A stretch of 64,000 nucleotides of DNA from Enteractinococcus coprophilus (lineage in GTDB: Bacteria > Actinomycetota > Actinomycetes > Actinomycetales > Micrococcaceae), in the NCBI RefSeq assembly GCF_006716305.1, contig NZ_VFOU01000003.1, positions 62,001 to 126,000 of the forward strand, read 5' to 3'. The notes beneath the pieces are model-generated. The model made no database searches. It was not told where the DNA came from and worked only from the letters and a program-made list of their open reading frames with translations. The position numbers and the translations under genes are program-made. This document shows, piece by piece, positions 54,611 to 63,982 of the stretch (positions are counted from its first letter, which is position 1; every line of letters begins with the position of its first letter).

Positions 54611-54737
54611 CTCGCCGGCTATGCCATAGCGCATCGGGAGAAGATCCGTCTGCCTGCGGGCGTTGGTGAATAGTTCGAGAGACAGTCTCGCCGTTAGAGC
54701 GGCGAATCGGTTCCTGAGAATATGATCGTTCACTCAT
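54600..54737 (-). CDS. Small polar protein (45 residues), overlapping the membrane protein gene
   Basis: ATG 54737 has GAGGGAG 8 nt upstream, a better signal than any start in the overlapping frame. The product starts MSERSYSQEPIRRSNGETV and is polar, Arg/Ser-rich and without a membrane segment; it ends at a TGA inside the start of the membrane protein frame. Codon use is regular. It could be a leader for translational coupling, or the true N-terminus of the membrane protein separated by a frameshift. No family recognised. Confidence 0.5.
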   Translation of the reverse strand: MSERSYSQEPIRRSNGETVSRTIHQRPQADGSSPDALWHSRRGDT

Positions 54738-55079
54738 GACGTGCTCCCTCGACTCGCCCCAAGAGCAAGATATGCATGACCCGGGGTACTTTCTAATGTA
54801 CTCGTCCAGGGCGTGCGGGGGCAGTAGGGTGATCCCGAATTTTGGGCCTAAGAGCGTCACTTATGACCCTAGGCGGTGACTTTGTTCACTGTTCATCGCA
54901 CAGCCGAAGAATCCGATGACCCAAATGGCGTTGCAGCAACCTCGGTGGCTAAACTACAAGACAAAGCTGGACCCACAGGTCCATGATCTTGTCACTAGCA
55001 AACACCTTGAAGATTTCATACCTAACCATGGCTGCGATCTGCCCAGATCGTTTCGATGCCCAACTCTCAGGAGGCCTGC
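54738..55079. other. Intergenic region between the small ORF and ferrochelatase
   Basis: These 342 bp hold no convincing gene. They contain divergent upstream sequences for the minus-strand small ORF and the plus-strand ferrochelatase. A short GTAC-N8-GTAC symmetry occurs near 54785-54800. No clear promoter pair, riboswitch or terminator stands out. Confidence 0.5.
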
Positions 55080-56315
55080 GTGACCGAATGGTCCAAACCT
55101 CAACCGTCATCCCGCGTCGTTGTGCAAGCTGGTGCGCGTGTTCCAGCGGCAACACCAGAAGCACAGGCCGGCGATAAATGGGTTGAAGTTCCTACCGAAT
55201 TCGATGCCATCATGCTGTCGTCGTATGGTGGCCCCAATGGCCAAGACGACGTCATCCCGTTTTTGCGCAACGTCACCATGGGCCGCAACATTCCGGATGC
55301 ACGACTCGAAGAAGTCGCCGTCCACTACCGCGAAGCCGGTGGGGTCAGCCCGATCAACGAACAAAACCTCGCGCTCAAGGCTGCGATCGAAGAAGAGCTA
55401 AAGCGTCGCAACATTGATCTGCCGGTGTACTTCGGCAACCGCAACTGGGACCCATACTTCACCGAGGCCATCTCCAAGGCCCACGAAGAGAACAAGGTCG
55501 AAGGTCGTCCCACCAAAATTTTTGCTCTGGTGACTTCCGCGTACTCGGCCTATTCTTCGTGCCGTCAGTACCGCGAAGACTTTGCCGATGCCCTGGAAGC
55601 TTTGGACTTGTGGGATGACGTACAGATCGACTCTTCTCGGACGTTCTTTGACCACCCGGGATTCGTGAATCCATTCATCGAAGGCACCTTGGCCGCCATT
55701 GCCGAACTGGCCCAAGAGCACTCCGACCTGGATCTAGCCAATGATGTCGAAGTGCTGTTTACAGCCCACTCGATCCCGATCACCGACAATGCCAAGTCGG
55801 GCGAACCAGATGAGCACGATTACGCTGAAATTGGCGCCTATAAGGCCCAGCACCTGGCCCTCGGTGGGTTGGTCATGGACGCCGTCAAAGACAAATACAA
55901 CATCGATGTGCCCTGGGAACTGGTGTACCAGTCCGAGTCCGGCCCGGCTCACATTCCTTGGTTAGAACCAGACATCAACGACTATCTGGAAGACCTCAAA
56001 GGCAAACGCAAGGCCGTCGTGGTCGTGCCAGCAACCTTCCTATCGGATCATATGGAGGTCTGGTGGGATCTGGATATCGAAGCCAAGGAAACCGCTGACG
56101 AACAGGGTCTGGCCTATAAGCGCGTTGCCACCCCGGGGACACACCCGGAGTTTGTTTCCGCGATGGTCGAGCTGGTCGAAGAACGTCTTCATGGCACACC
56201 TGTCTCCGAGCGTAAGGCGCTGACCAAATACGGTCCGGGCTATGACGTCTGCCGTGCGGGCTGCTGCGAGGGTTCCGGCCCACTGCGCGCCGCTACCGGT
56301 GGTCTGCTGCCGTAA
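55080..56315 (+). CDS. hemH: Ferrochelatase (coproporphyrin III type likely)
   Basis: A roughly 411-residue ferrochelatase inserting iron into a porphyrin; actinobacterial members usually use coproporphyrin III. The domain begins FDAIMLSSYGGPNGQDDVIPFLRNV (in part); the metal-binding region has FTAHSIPITD and VYQSESGPAHIPWLEPD, with acidic VPATFLSDHMEVWWDLD. The C-terminal CRAGCC may help hold a 2Fe-2S cluster, as in actinobacterial enzymes. GTG 55080 with AGGAGG 6 nt upstream is chosen over ATG 55056. No other haem gene is adjacent, so it is separate from the usual hemE/hemQ cluster. Confidence 0.93.
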   Translation: MTEWSKPQPSSRVVVQAGARVPAATPEAQAGDKWVEVPTEFDAIMLSSYGGPNGQDDVIPFLRNVTMGRNIPDARLEEVAVHYREAGGVSPINEQNLALKAAIEEELKRRNIDLPVYFGNRNWDPYFTEAISKAHEENKVEGRPTKIFALVTSAYSAYSSCRQYREDFADALEALDLWDDVQIDSSRTFFDHPGFVNPFIEGTLAAIAELAQEHSDLDLANDVEVLFTAHSIPITDNAKSGEPDEHDYAEIGAYKAQHLALGGLVMDAVKDKYNIDVPWELVYQSESGPAHIPWLEPDINDYLEDLKGKRKAVVVVPATFLSDHMEVWWDLDIEAKETADEQGLAYKRVATPGTHPEFVSAMVELVEERLHGTPVSERKALTKYGPGYDVCRAGCCEGSGPLRAATGGLLP

Positions 56316-56334
56316 CCGAACTGTTTCATCGCCC

Positions 56335-56373
56335 AAGCCGGTGGTGCCTGCCGTCGGCAGGTGCCGCCGGTTT
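56335..56373. terminator. Long wobble-containing hairpin between hemH and rsmI
   Basis: An 18-bp stem (56335-56352 with 56356-56373) and a 3-nt GTC loop forms with four G-U pairs, between convergent hemH and rsmI. Because of the wobbles it is strongest as RNA in the plus direction, serving hemH; on the minus strand several pairs become A-C mismatches. Confidence 0.6.
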
Positions 56374-57253
56374 AGTGTTTCTCCTGGGAATAGGGTTTTT
56401 CCAAGGCGGCGTTATACAACTCGCGCGCCGAATGTCCGGTCTCCTGGCCGACCTGGCGGGTCGCAGCTTTCAACCGTTCCCCTTCAGCCACCAGCCCGCG
56501 GACCTGAGCCAAGGCTTCGGCAAAGGTCGCCTGTGCCGCGGCCGGAGCCGGACCAACAACGAGCACGATTTCACCTTTCAGTGTCTTGGACTCGGCCCAT
56601 TCGATGAGTTCGGCAAGTGTCCCGCGGGCGATCTCTTCGTGCAGTTTGGTCAACTCCCGGGCCACCGCAGCCTGGCGGTCCGGTCCGAAAGCTTCGGCCA
56701 TCGCATGGAGTGTCTCGGCGGTTCGGTGCGGGGACTCGTAAAAGATCAATGTGCGAGTCTCGGCGGCCAGCGCGATCAACGTTTTGGCTTTCTCACCTGC
56801 TTTGCGCGGGATGAACCCTTCGAATGCAAACCTGTCGGTCGGCAGTCCGGATAACACCAGAGCGGTGATCGCAGCCGATGCGCCAGGAGCCACGGTGACT
56901 TCTACACCGGCGGCAATAGCTTCCTGGGTCAACCGGTAACCCGGATCCGAAATTGCAGGCATCCCGGCCTCGGGTACGAACACCACGTTCTTACCTGCTC
57001 GCACTGCCTCGATCAGCCCCTTGGACGACTCGGCCTCATTGTGTTCGTGATGCGACACGACGGTTGCCGAAAATTGCACCCCTGCAGCGTGCAACAGTTT
57101 GTGCAGCGACCGGGTATCTTCTGCGGCGATAATATCGGCCTGGGCCAACACGTGTTTGACCCGGTCGGTCAGGTCCCCCACATTCCCGATTGGTGTGGCT
57201 GCTAACGTCAGTGCCGCGGCGGTGGTTTGGGTGTGTCTACGGGGTGCGTCCAT
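56372..57253 (-). CDS. rsmI: 16S rRNA (cytidine(1402)-2'-O)-methyltransferase
   Basis: A roughly 293-residue tetrapyrrole-methylase-fold enzyme that methylates C1402 of 16S rRNA with SAM. It begins LTLAATPIGNVGDLTDRVKHVL, then AEDTRSLHKLLH, the SAM-binding VFVPEAGMPAISDPGYRL and the ALVLSGLPTDRFAFEGF block. ATG 57253 (protein MDAPRRHTQ) is preferred; an in-frame start at 57343 would overlap the divergent mannosyltransferase. Divergent rsmI and pmt is a normal actinobacterial pairing. Confidence 0.94.
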   Translation of the reverse strand: MDAPRRHTQTTAAALTLAATPIGNVGDLTDRVKHVLAQADIIAAEDTRSLHKLLHAAGVQFSATVVSHHEHNEAESSKGLIEAVRAGKNVVFVPEAGMPAISDPGYRLTQEAIAAGVEVTVAPGASAAITALVLSGLPTDRFAFEGFIPRKAGEKAKTLIALAAETRTLIFYESPHRTAETLHAMAEAFGPDRQAAVARELTKLHEEIARGTLAELIEWAESKTLKGEIVLVVGPAPAAAQATFAEALAQVRGLVAEGERLKAATRQVGQETGHSARELYNAALEKPYSQEKH

Positions 57254-57284
57254 CTTCCCATTATCCCGCCCCATCACCGGTAGC

Positions 57285-58922
57285 ATGGCCTGTGTGTCAA
57301 CAACGCAACGACGAACCCCGGATGACTGGCTGCAATCCCCCACCGAAGCCTTTTCGCTGGCCGGTCTTAAGGCTCGACTGTTGTACCCAACTTTTCACCT
57401 GGGCCGCGTCGGATGGTTCATCGCTGCAGCCCTGACCGTTGCAGCCGGACTGCTGCGCTTTTGGAATCTGAGCCATCCGCACGAGCTGATTTTTGATGAA
57501 ACCTACTACGTCAAAGACGCCTACTCGCTGTGGCACTTCGGCTACGAACGTGCCTGGGAGGACGACGTCGACGACACATTTCTTACCGGCCAAGCCCAAC
57601 CCGAACCCGACGCCGCCTACGTGGTCCACCCACCGGCCGGCAAATGGCTCATCGGGGCTGGCATGGCATTATTTGGCTATGACAGTGCCTTCGGCTGGCG
57701 TTTTACCGCCGCGCTTGCCGGCACACTTTCGGTGCTGCTGACTTTCGTCCTGGCTGCCAAACTCTTCCGCTCACTATTTCTGGCATCATGTGCGGGCCTG
57801 TTGTTGACCATCGAAGGCCACCACTTGGTCATGTCGCGCACCGCGCTGCTGGACATTTTCTTGATGGTCTTCGTTCTGGCAGCCTTTTGCGCCCTGATCG
57901 CCGACCGCACCTGGGGACGGCGACGGCTAGCATACGAACTCGCCGCCCGTTACCGGCGCCTGACCGCCCCACGCGCAACCGACGAAGACCGAACCCGGTG
58001 GAAAACCACCATCACCTATGGCCCCTGGTTAGGAATCCGGCCGTGGCGCATTGTCGCCGGCATCCTGCTGGGAGTTGCGGTGTCGATTAAACTGTCCGCG
58101 CTGGCATTTGTCGCAGTCTTTGGCTTGCTCACCGTCTGGTGGGACGCCACCGCCCGGCGCAGCGCGGGCATTCGACGTTGGCTGCCCGGTGCCATCGTGA
58201 CTGACGGGCTGTGGGCTTTTGTTTCCATCGTCGGCGTTGGCGCGGTCACCTATATTGCCACCTGGGCGGGTTGGTTGCGCTCGGAGGGCGGCTACTACCG
58301 CAACTGGGCCGCCGATCAGGCCACCCTACTGCCCGACTGGTTGGCCTCGCTAATCCACTATCACGTCCAATCCACCACTTTTCACACCGGACTCGATAGT
58401 GCCCATAATTACGCTTCGGCCGCTTGGATCTGGCCCTTCGCCGGCCGTCCCGTGTCGTTTTACTACCGCACCGAAAACCTCGACTGCGGCGCCGAAGAGT
58501 GCTCAGCCGCGATTCTGGATCTGCCCAACCCGCTGATCTGGTGGACCGGGCTGGTTGCGATGGTCATCATCTTCTTGCGCTGGTTGCTCATCCGCGACTG
58601 GCGGGCCGGCGCCATCCTGGCCGTGTATGTCGCAGGGCAGCTCGTGTGGGTGTTGTGGCCATCGCGCACCATGTTCTTTTTCTACACCGTGGCCTACGTG
58701 CCGTTTCTCATTCTGGCGATCACCTACATCGCCGGGTTGTGGCTGGCACGCACGACGCCTTCAGGAACCGGTTTCACCTCGCGACGCCTGGCCGTCGTCG
58801 GCATTAGCCTCTTTGTCCTAGCTGCCCTGGTGCTCAGCGCATACTTCCTGCCCATCTGGACGGGCGAACCGATCCCCCAGCACCAGTGGCGAGCGCGAAT
58901 GTGGTTCCAGTCGTGGATCTAG
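57285..58922 (+). CDS. pmt: Protein O-mannosyltransferase (PMT family)
   Basis: A 545-residue GT39-family membrane enzyme transferring mannose from polyprenyl-phosphate mannose to exported proteins. The catalytic acidic motif is FDETYYVKDAYS (near residue 70), on the first extracytoplasmic loop; VHPPAGKWLIGAGMALFG and the many hydrophobic segments follow the PMT pattern. The final loops include WIWPFAGRPVSFYYR. ATG 57285 or GTG 57294 are both possible starts, neither with a strong ribosome site. It is divergent from rsmI by 31 bp. Confidence 0.9.
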   Translation: MACVSTTQRRTPDDWLQSPTEAFSLAGLKARLLYPTFHLGRVGWFIAAALTVAAGLLRFWNLSHPHELIFDETYYVKDAYSLWHFGYERAWEDDVDDTFLTGQAQPEPDAAYVVHPPAGKWLIGAGMALFGYDSAFGWRFTAALAGTLSVLLTFVLAAKLFRSLFLASCAGLLLTIEGHHLVMSRTALLDIFLMVFVLAAFCALIADRTWGRRRLAYELAARYRRLTAPRATDEDRTRWKTTITYGPWLGIRPWRIVAGILLGVAVSIKLSALAFVAVFGLLTVWWDATARRSAGIRRWLPGAIVTDGLWAFVSIVGVGAVTYIATWAGWLRSEGGYYRNWAADQATLLPDWLASLIHYHVQSTTFHTGLDSAHNYASAAWIWPFAGRPVSFYYRTENLDCGAEECSAAILDLPNPLIWWTGLVAMVIIFLRWLLIRDWRAGAILAVYVAGQLVWVLWPSRTMFFFYTVAYVPFLILAITYIAGLWLARTTPSGTGFTSRRLAVVGISLFVLAALVLSAYFLPIWTGEPIPQHQWRARMWFQSWI

Positions 58923-59029
58923 ACCCCGGGTGACACTGCCCGCTGCGTCGTGACCTGGCTCATGACACGGGTGTTGACATGACGGTAGACTTGGTCGCGG
59001 CAATTTTCATCACCCAGAAAGCAGGCCCC

Positions 59030-60844
59030 GTGCACGTTTCCGCCCCTTACCTCACACGGCTTGATCCACAAACCAACCTGACCGATCTGGTCATTGAGCG
59101 GCTCGGGGCCGATCCGGCCAGAGTGGTGTACGCGGTCCAAACCACCGACGACGTCGACAATCTGACCTGGCGCGAGGTCACCGCCTTCGACTTCCTCGAC
59201 CAGGTGCGCCAGGTGGCCAAAGGGCTGATCGCCACCGGGGTTCAACCGGGTGAGATGGTGGCCGTCATGTCGGCTACCAGTTACCACTGGGCGGTCATTG
59301 ACCAGGCACTGTGGTTCGCCGGAGCGGTGTCGGTGCCGATTTATGAAACGTCGTCGCCATCGCAAATCGCCCATATTCTGACCGACTCCGGAGCCGGGCG
59401 GATCTTTATTGCCGGCACCACCCCGGCCCGTGCTGTCGATCGAGCCATCCAAACCCACGAGTCACTGGGACACATCGAACGCCATAAGCTGTCGGAGGCA
59501 GGTCTGGACCAGTTGGCCAAGGCCGGTGCTGGGATTTCCGACGACGCGCTGGAAGCCGCGCGCAGCGTCGCCACGATGGATTCGACCGCTACCGTGGTCT
59601 ATACCTCGGGCACCACGGGCCCACCCAAAGGGGCGCGGATCTCACACCGCAACCTGGCCGAGGGTGCGGTCAATATTGTTCCCTGGGCCCATGAGATCGT
59701 GCTGAATCACCCGACTCCGCGGCTGTTAATGTTCTTGCCGTTGGCCCACATCCTGGCCCGAGCAGTCCAGTACTTTGCGTTGGTCGCCGGCATCCAGGTG
59801 GCCCACACGTCGGACACCGCCAATGTCACCACGGTCATGCGCGCCTATAAACCCACCTGGCTGCTCGTGGTGCCCCGAGTGCTAGAAAAGGCCTTTACCG
59901 CGGTGCTCGCCCAGGCTGAGGACGCCACCGGGCTACGCAAATCACTGCTAACCGATGCGATCACCGTGGCCGAACAGTGGTCCCGCGCCCGTGCGGCCGG
60001 CCAGATGCCGATCGGCTTGCGCATCAAACACGCCTTCTACGACCGCGTGGTGTACAGCAAGATCCGGGAGGTCTTTGGCGGCGAAGCCAAGTCCGCGATC
60101 TCTGGGGCAAGCGCACTCAATGAGAAACTGGCGCACCAGTTTACCGGTATGGGCTTGGCGATTTTTGAAGGCTACGGCCTCACTGAATCCACCGCGCCGG
60201 CCTCGGTCAATGTGCCCGAGCATATCCGGCTAGGTTCGGTGGGCAAACTCGTCCCCGGCATGGAAGCCAAGCTATCTGAAACCGGCGAACTGCTGCTGCG
60301 CGGGGTGGTCATCTCCCCCGGATATCTGTCCGAAACGGCCAATGCCGACTCCTTTGACGACGACGGCTGGTTCGCCACCGGTGACCTAGCTGAAATCGAC
60401 GACGATGGTTTTATCTCCATTACCGGACGTTCCAAGGACCTGTTAGTCACTGCGGGCGGTAAGAACGTGTCCCCGGCACCGTTAGAAGAGGTTATCTCCA
60501 GCTGTCCGATCGTGGGCCACGCCGTCGTCGTCGGAGAAAACAAACCGTTTGTGGGCGCGCTGATTTCACTGGATACCGAACAGCTGGCCCAGTGGGCGGC
60601 CCGGCGCGGCAAAGTTGGACTGACGCTGGACCAGGCGCGCACTGACGCGGATGTGCAGGCCGAGATCCAAAGCTATGTTGACCTCGCGAATCAGAGCGTG
60701 TCACAGGCCGAATCGGTGCGCAAGGTGGTCATTTTACCCACCGAGTTGTCACAGGACACCGGGCATGTGACCCCGGCGGAGAAACTGCGGCGCGCCTCGG
60801 TGATCAAAGATTTTGACGGCGCCATGGCAGAACTCTATGGCTGA
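59030..60844 (+). CDS. Long-chain fatty-acid--CoA ligase
   Basis: A roughly 604-residue AMP-forming acyl-CoA synthetase of the FadD15-like type. The P-loop motif VVYTSGTTGPPKGARISHRNL is near residue 195, the LPLAHILARAVQYFALVAG segment typifies long-chain enzymes, and FEGYGLTESTAPASVN is the acid-binding motif. DDDGWFATGDLAEIDDDGFISITGRSK (in part) closes the ATPase core. GTG 59030 aligns with family starts; a frame start at 58979 would add 17 residues and overlaps a TTGACA-like sequence. Its end overlaps the DUF1461 gene by 10 bp, convergent. Confidence 0.92.
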   Translation: MHVSAPYLTRLDPQTNLTDLVIERLGADPARVVYAVQTTDDVDNLTWREVTAFDFLDQVRQVAKGLIATGVQPGEMVAVMSATSYHWAVIDQALWFAGAVSVPIYETSSPSQIAHILTDSGAGRIFIAGTTPARAVDRAIQTHESLGHIERHKLSEAGLDQLAKAGAGISDDALEAARSVATMDSTATVVYTSGTTGPPKGARISHRNLAEGAVNIVPWAHEIVLNHPTPRLLMFLPLAHILARAVQYFALVAGIQVAHTSDTANVTTVMRAYKPTWLLVVPRVLEKAFTAVLAQAEDATGLRKSLLTDAITVAEQWSRARAAGQMPIGLRIKHAFYDRVVYSKIREVFGGEAKSAISGASALNEKLAHQFTGMGLAIFEGYGLTESTAPASVNVPEHIRLGSVGKLVPGMEAKLSETGELLLRGVVISPGYLSETANADSFDDDGWFATGDLAEIDDDGFISITGRSKDLLVTAGGKNVSPAPLEEVISSCPIVGHAVVVGENKPFVGALISLDTEQLAQWAARRGKVGLTLDQARTDADVQAEIQSYVDLANQSVSQAESVRKVVILPTELSQDTGHVTPAEKLRRASVIKDFDGAMAELYG

Positions 60845-62013
60845 CGTGGCTGGCCGGTTTGGCCGGTGACCTGGGATTCCAGGAATCGCTGGGCTTGTTC
60901 GCGGCGCTGGCGCCGACGGGCGGTCGGGGCGGTGACCAGCAGGATGACGATCATGACCACCAGCGTCAGCCCGCCGACCCAGGCTGCGGCATCCACCCAG
61001 AACTGCCCCGGGTAGAGCCGAATCAGCGAATCTGAGGTGGCAAATGTCCAGGTCCCCTCGGCAAAGAACAGTTGATGGAACCCGGCAAAGAAAGCTTGCC
61101 AACCAAAGACGGCGACCACGGCCAGCAGGCTCATGACCACCGTGAACCAAACGGCCCCGGCAAAGAGTGCTCGCGCGATGGCACCCTTGCGCATCCGGTA
61201 AAGCATTATCATGGCGACGACGCACACGATGGCTGCGAGAAGGCCAGCGATCATCGTGATCATCATGACCTGTTTAACATCGGCCATGTGGGCGACCTCG
61301 TCATTGGTAAAGACCGGGTTGCCATTGGCAAAACGCAGATCACCCAGGTAGGCCGACGGAGCAAGATTGAATAAGTAGTCCAGACCATAGGAGCCCAGGG
61401 TCAGACGCTGGTCAATGGCCATGCCGAACTGATCAGCGGGGAATCCGGGACGGTGGTATTCAAACCATAAGAACACGGGTGAGGCTACCAGCCGGATCAT
61501 CGCAATCAGGATGACAAGTGGTGCCAGGATTGCCAGCACGACCTGTAATACGCGGACCAGCGTGGGTGAGCCCACGGCTGCACGATCCCGGGCTTTGGCA
61601 CGAGCTGCCGCGGCGTCTTCAAACGAGTCTTCCAACGGTTCGAAAGCTCCCGCGCCCGGTCGTGGGGCTGCAGAAGAGCCGGTCGAAGCGTTGATCGGTG
61701 GCGGTGGTGGCGTTACCCGAGTGGCTGGTTCATGTAGTGGTGCGGCCGGTGGGTCGGCTGAGAATTCGGATCCGGGTGCGGGGCGGGCGCCAGGACGGGG
61801 GTGGTTGCGCGGGCCAATCCCCACGGCTGCAGCAGTTTCTAAGGCATCGCCGTCGGGATCAATCCGGCGCCGTTGTCTGCGCGGGGTCGCCACAGGTTCG
61901 GCCGGACTGATATCTTCGCCGGGGGTCAGGCCCTCCAGAGGGACAGTTTCTGGGTCGCGAGCTGCATCGCCGTCGTTCGAGGATGCACGGTGGTCTTTGG
62001 ATTGCTTCGACAT
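60835..62013 (-). CDS. DUF1461 (TIGR01906) family integral membrane protein
   Basis: A 392-residue protein with a 150-residue polar, Pro/Ala-rich N-terminus without membrane segments, then four or five helices. The conserved blocks of DUF1461 are evident: EYHRPGFPADQFGM after the first helix, FTNDEVAHMADVKQV in the loop, and FHQLFFAEGTWTFATSDSLIRLYPGQFW (in part). The role is unknown. The long N-terminal tail is probably cytoplasmic. It overlaps the acyl-CoA ligase at the 3' ends. Confidence 0.87.
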   Translation of the reverse strand: MSKQSKDHRASSNDGDAARDPETVPLEGLTPGEDISPAEPVATPRRQRRRIDPDGDALETAAAVGIGPRNHPRPGARPAPGSEFSADPPAAPLHEPATRVTPPPPPINASTGSSAAPRPGAGAFEPLEDSFEDAAAARAKARDRAAVGSPTLVRVLQVVLAILAPLVILIAMIRLVASPVFLWFEYHRPGFPADQFGMAIDQRLTLGSYGLDYLFNLAPSAYLGDLRFANGNPVFTNDEVAHMADVKQVMMITMIAGLLAAIVCVVAMIMLYRMRKGAIARALFAGAVWFTVVMSLLAVVAVFGWQAFFAGFHQLFFAEGTWTFATSDSLIRLYPGQFWVDAAAWVGGLTLVVMIVILLVTAPTARRRQRREQAQRFLESQVTGQTGQPRQP

Positions 62014-62100
62014 TGTCCCAACCTTTCCATCACGCTTTATAGTTAGCCTACGGTGTTGGTCACGACCGTGGGCAACAGCTGGCGGCGCGTTGCGCAGACT

Positions 62101-63093
62101 TTAGGCGGTGACCAATTGGCGGCCGCCGTCGTACTCGTCGAGGTCAGCATCCGCGTTGGCTGCGGCCGCTCGCGAACCGAGAATCCAGGTGTAGGCCCAG
62201 TAAGCGGCCAGCACGAGTGCCCCGATCGTGATTTTGGCCCAGGTAGGCAGATTCGACGGAGTGACCAGTCCTTCAACAAGCCCCGAAATGAGCAGGACAC
62301 CGATCAGCCCGATCCCCACGAGAATCAATTGGCGACCCCAATAGGCTAGGGACTGCAACCGCGTAGCTCGACCCGGAGCCACCCACGCCCAGAACACGCG
62401 CAACCCGGCGGCGCCGGCGATGAAAATGGCGGTCAGTTCCATCAAACCGTGGGGAGTGATAAAGGCAAAAAAAGTGCCGAGTTCATCGTATTTGTGCATC
62501 AGTGCCGCCGAAATACCCAGCCCCTGGGCGTTGACCCATAAGACGTAGGGGACGAAAAACCCGGTGATTCCAAAGGCCACTTCCTGCAGAGCGATCCAGG
62601 CGTTATTCACCCACACCAGCGTCGTAAACGACGCCGCCGGATTTTCCGAGTAGTAATCCACAAAATCTTCTTCTACATAAGCGATCTGGAATTCTTCGGG
62701 CATCATGGCATCAAACATGTGCGGATTATTGCCGTACCAGAACCCATAGGCCAGTGCGACGGCGAAAAATGCTGTCCCGAGGACAATAGTGAGCCAGCGA
62801 ATTTGATACAGCGCATACGGCAATTTGACAGCGAAAAAGCTTTTGATTCCCGCCGCGGGTGACCCGGATGCGGCAGTGAGCTTGGCCCGCGCTCGAGCGA
62901 TGAGCAACGACAGCCGGTTGGCATCAACGCCGTCGGGATCTTGCGCCTGGACAATTGAGAGGTGCGTGGAGACTCGCTCATAGAGCTCCACTAATTCGTC
63001 AATCTCCTGGGCAGTGAGCCGGCCTCGCTTGGCGAGCTGATCAAGTCGCTGCCAATCGGGGCGGTGAGTTGCTGCATACGCTTCCAGATCCAC
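62101..63093 (-). CDS. Stage II sporulation protein M-like membrane protein
   Basis: A roughly 330-residue protein of the SpoIIM (DUF95-like) family. The start VDLEAYAATHRPDWQRLDQLA fits other family members, so GTG 63093 is preferred to the longer GTG 63141; a helical cytoplasmic region then leads to about five helices. The family block ITPHGLMELTAIFIAGAAGLR is intact. In non-sporulating actinobacteria these genes are paired divergently with an RDD gene, as here, with MoxR/DUF58 genes often close by; the function is unclear. Confidence 0.88.
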   Translation of the reverse strand: MDLEAYAATHRPDWQRLDQLAKRGRLTAQEIDELVELYERVSTHLSIVQAQDPDGVDANRLSLLIARARAKLTAASGSPAAGIKSFFAVKLPYALYQIRWLTIVLGTAFFAVALAYGFWYGNNPHMFDAMMPEEFQIAYVEEDFVDYYSENPAASFTTLVWVNNAWIALQEVAFGITGFFVPYVLWVNAQGLGISAALMHKYDELGTFFAFITPHGLMELTAIFIAGAAGLRVFWAWVAPGRATRLQSLAYWGRQLILVGIGLIGVLLISGLVEGLVTPSNLPTWAKITIGALVLAAYWAYTWILGSRAAAANADADLDEYDGGRQLVTA

Positions 63094-63187
63094 AAACCCC
63101 ACACTACTAGGCTTGGGTATGGGACACTTGTCTGCACCCACTTGCGACTAAACTCAGATCCAGAACGATAGGAAAGTTGGGGCGTAC

Positions 63188-63982
63188 GTGCACACATACA
63201 CCATCACCGGCGAAGCTGTCATGTTAAACCTGCGCGCCGCGAACTTCATGCCACGCCTGGGCGCTGCACTGATCGATGCGACCATCTACGTGGTCTCCTG
63301 GATTTTCTTACTCATCGGGGTTGCCAAGTTTATTTCCCACTTTGCGATGGACATCGCAGCATCCCAGGCCGTGGTAATTTTGGCGGCGATCACGCTGATG
63401 TTCATTATCCCGCTGCTGGTCGAGGGGCTGTCTAAAGGTCGTTCCGTAGGCAAATTGATCTTTGGGCTACGCGTCGTGCGTGACGACGGTGCGACCATTC
63501 GGTGGCGGCACGCATTCATTCGATGCCTGACTGGCGTATTCGAATTGTGGATGACCGCTGGGTCCGTGGCGATCATCGCCTCGTTATTCAACCGCCAATA
63601 CAAACGGCTGGGTGACATGATGGCAGGGACGTTTGTGATCATGGCCCGTGCCCCACGGCCAGCCTCAGAACTACCGCAACTACCCGCGGCAATGCACCAG
63701 TGGGCGCAGGTCGCCGATGTTGGCCGTATCCCGACCTCGCTAGCAACCCAAGTCAATGCGTTGATACGTAATGCATCAACGATGCAATCTGCAGCCCTTG
63801 CATCGATGGCCGCGGCCCTTTCGGATCAAATGCGTCACTATGTCACGCCCGGTCCCCCAGCTGCGGTTGATCCCCTGATCTTTCTCATCGGTGTCATGGC
63901 AGAACGACGCGAGCGCGATCATGCAGTATTACAGCAGCGCCGTCAACGCCGAGAACGAGACCAGCAATACTTACGACTCTAG
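63188..63982 (+). CDS. RDD family membrane protein
   Basis: A 264-residue protein. The first half is an RDD domain (PRLGAALIDATIYVVSWIF, with the Arg-Asp pair typical of the family), with helices around residues 30-50 and 58-76, the loop GRSVGKLIFGLRVVRDDG, and the NRQYKRLGDMMAGTFVIM block. The C-terminal 100 residues are helical, ending in a highly charged, Arg-rich tail. It is divergent from the SpoIIM gene by about 95 bp from its preferred start. GTG start with GGGGCG upstream. Function unknown; envelope transport or stress has been suggested for RDD proteins. Confidence 0.88.
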   Translation: MHTYTITGEAVMLNLRAANFMPRLGAALIDATIYVVSWIFLLIGVAKFISHFAMDIAASQAVVILAAITLMFIIPLLVEGLSKGRSVGKLIFGLRVVRDDGATIRWRHAFIRCLTGVFELWMTAGSVAIIASLFNRQYKRLGDMMAGTFVIMARAPRPASELPQLPAAMHQWAQVADVGRIPTSLATQVNALIRNASTMQSAALASMAAALSDQMRHYVTPGPPAAVDPLIFLIGVMAERRERDHAVLQQRRQRRERDQQYLRL

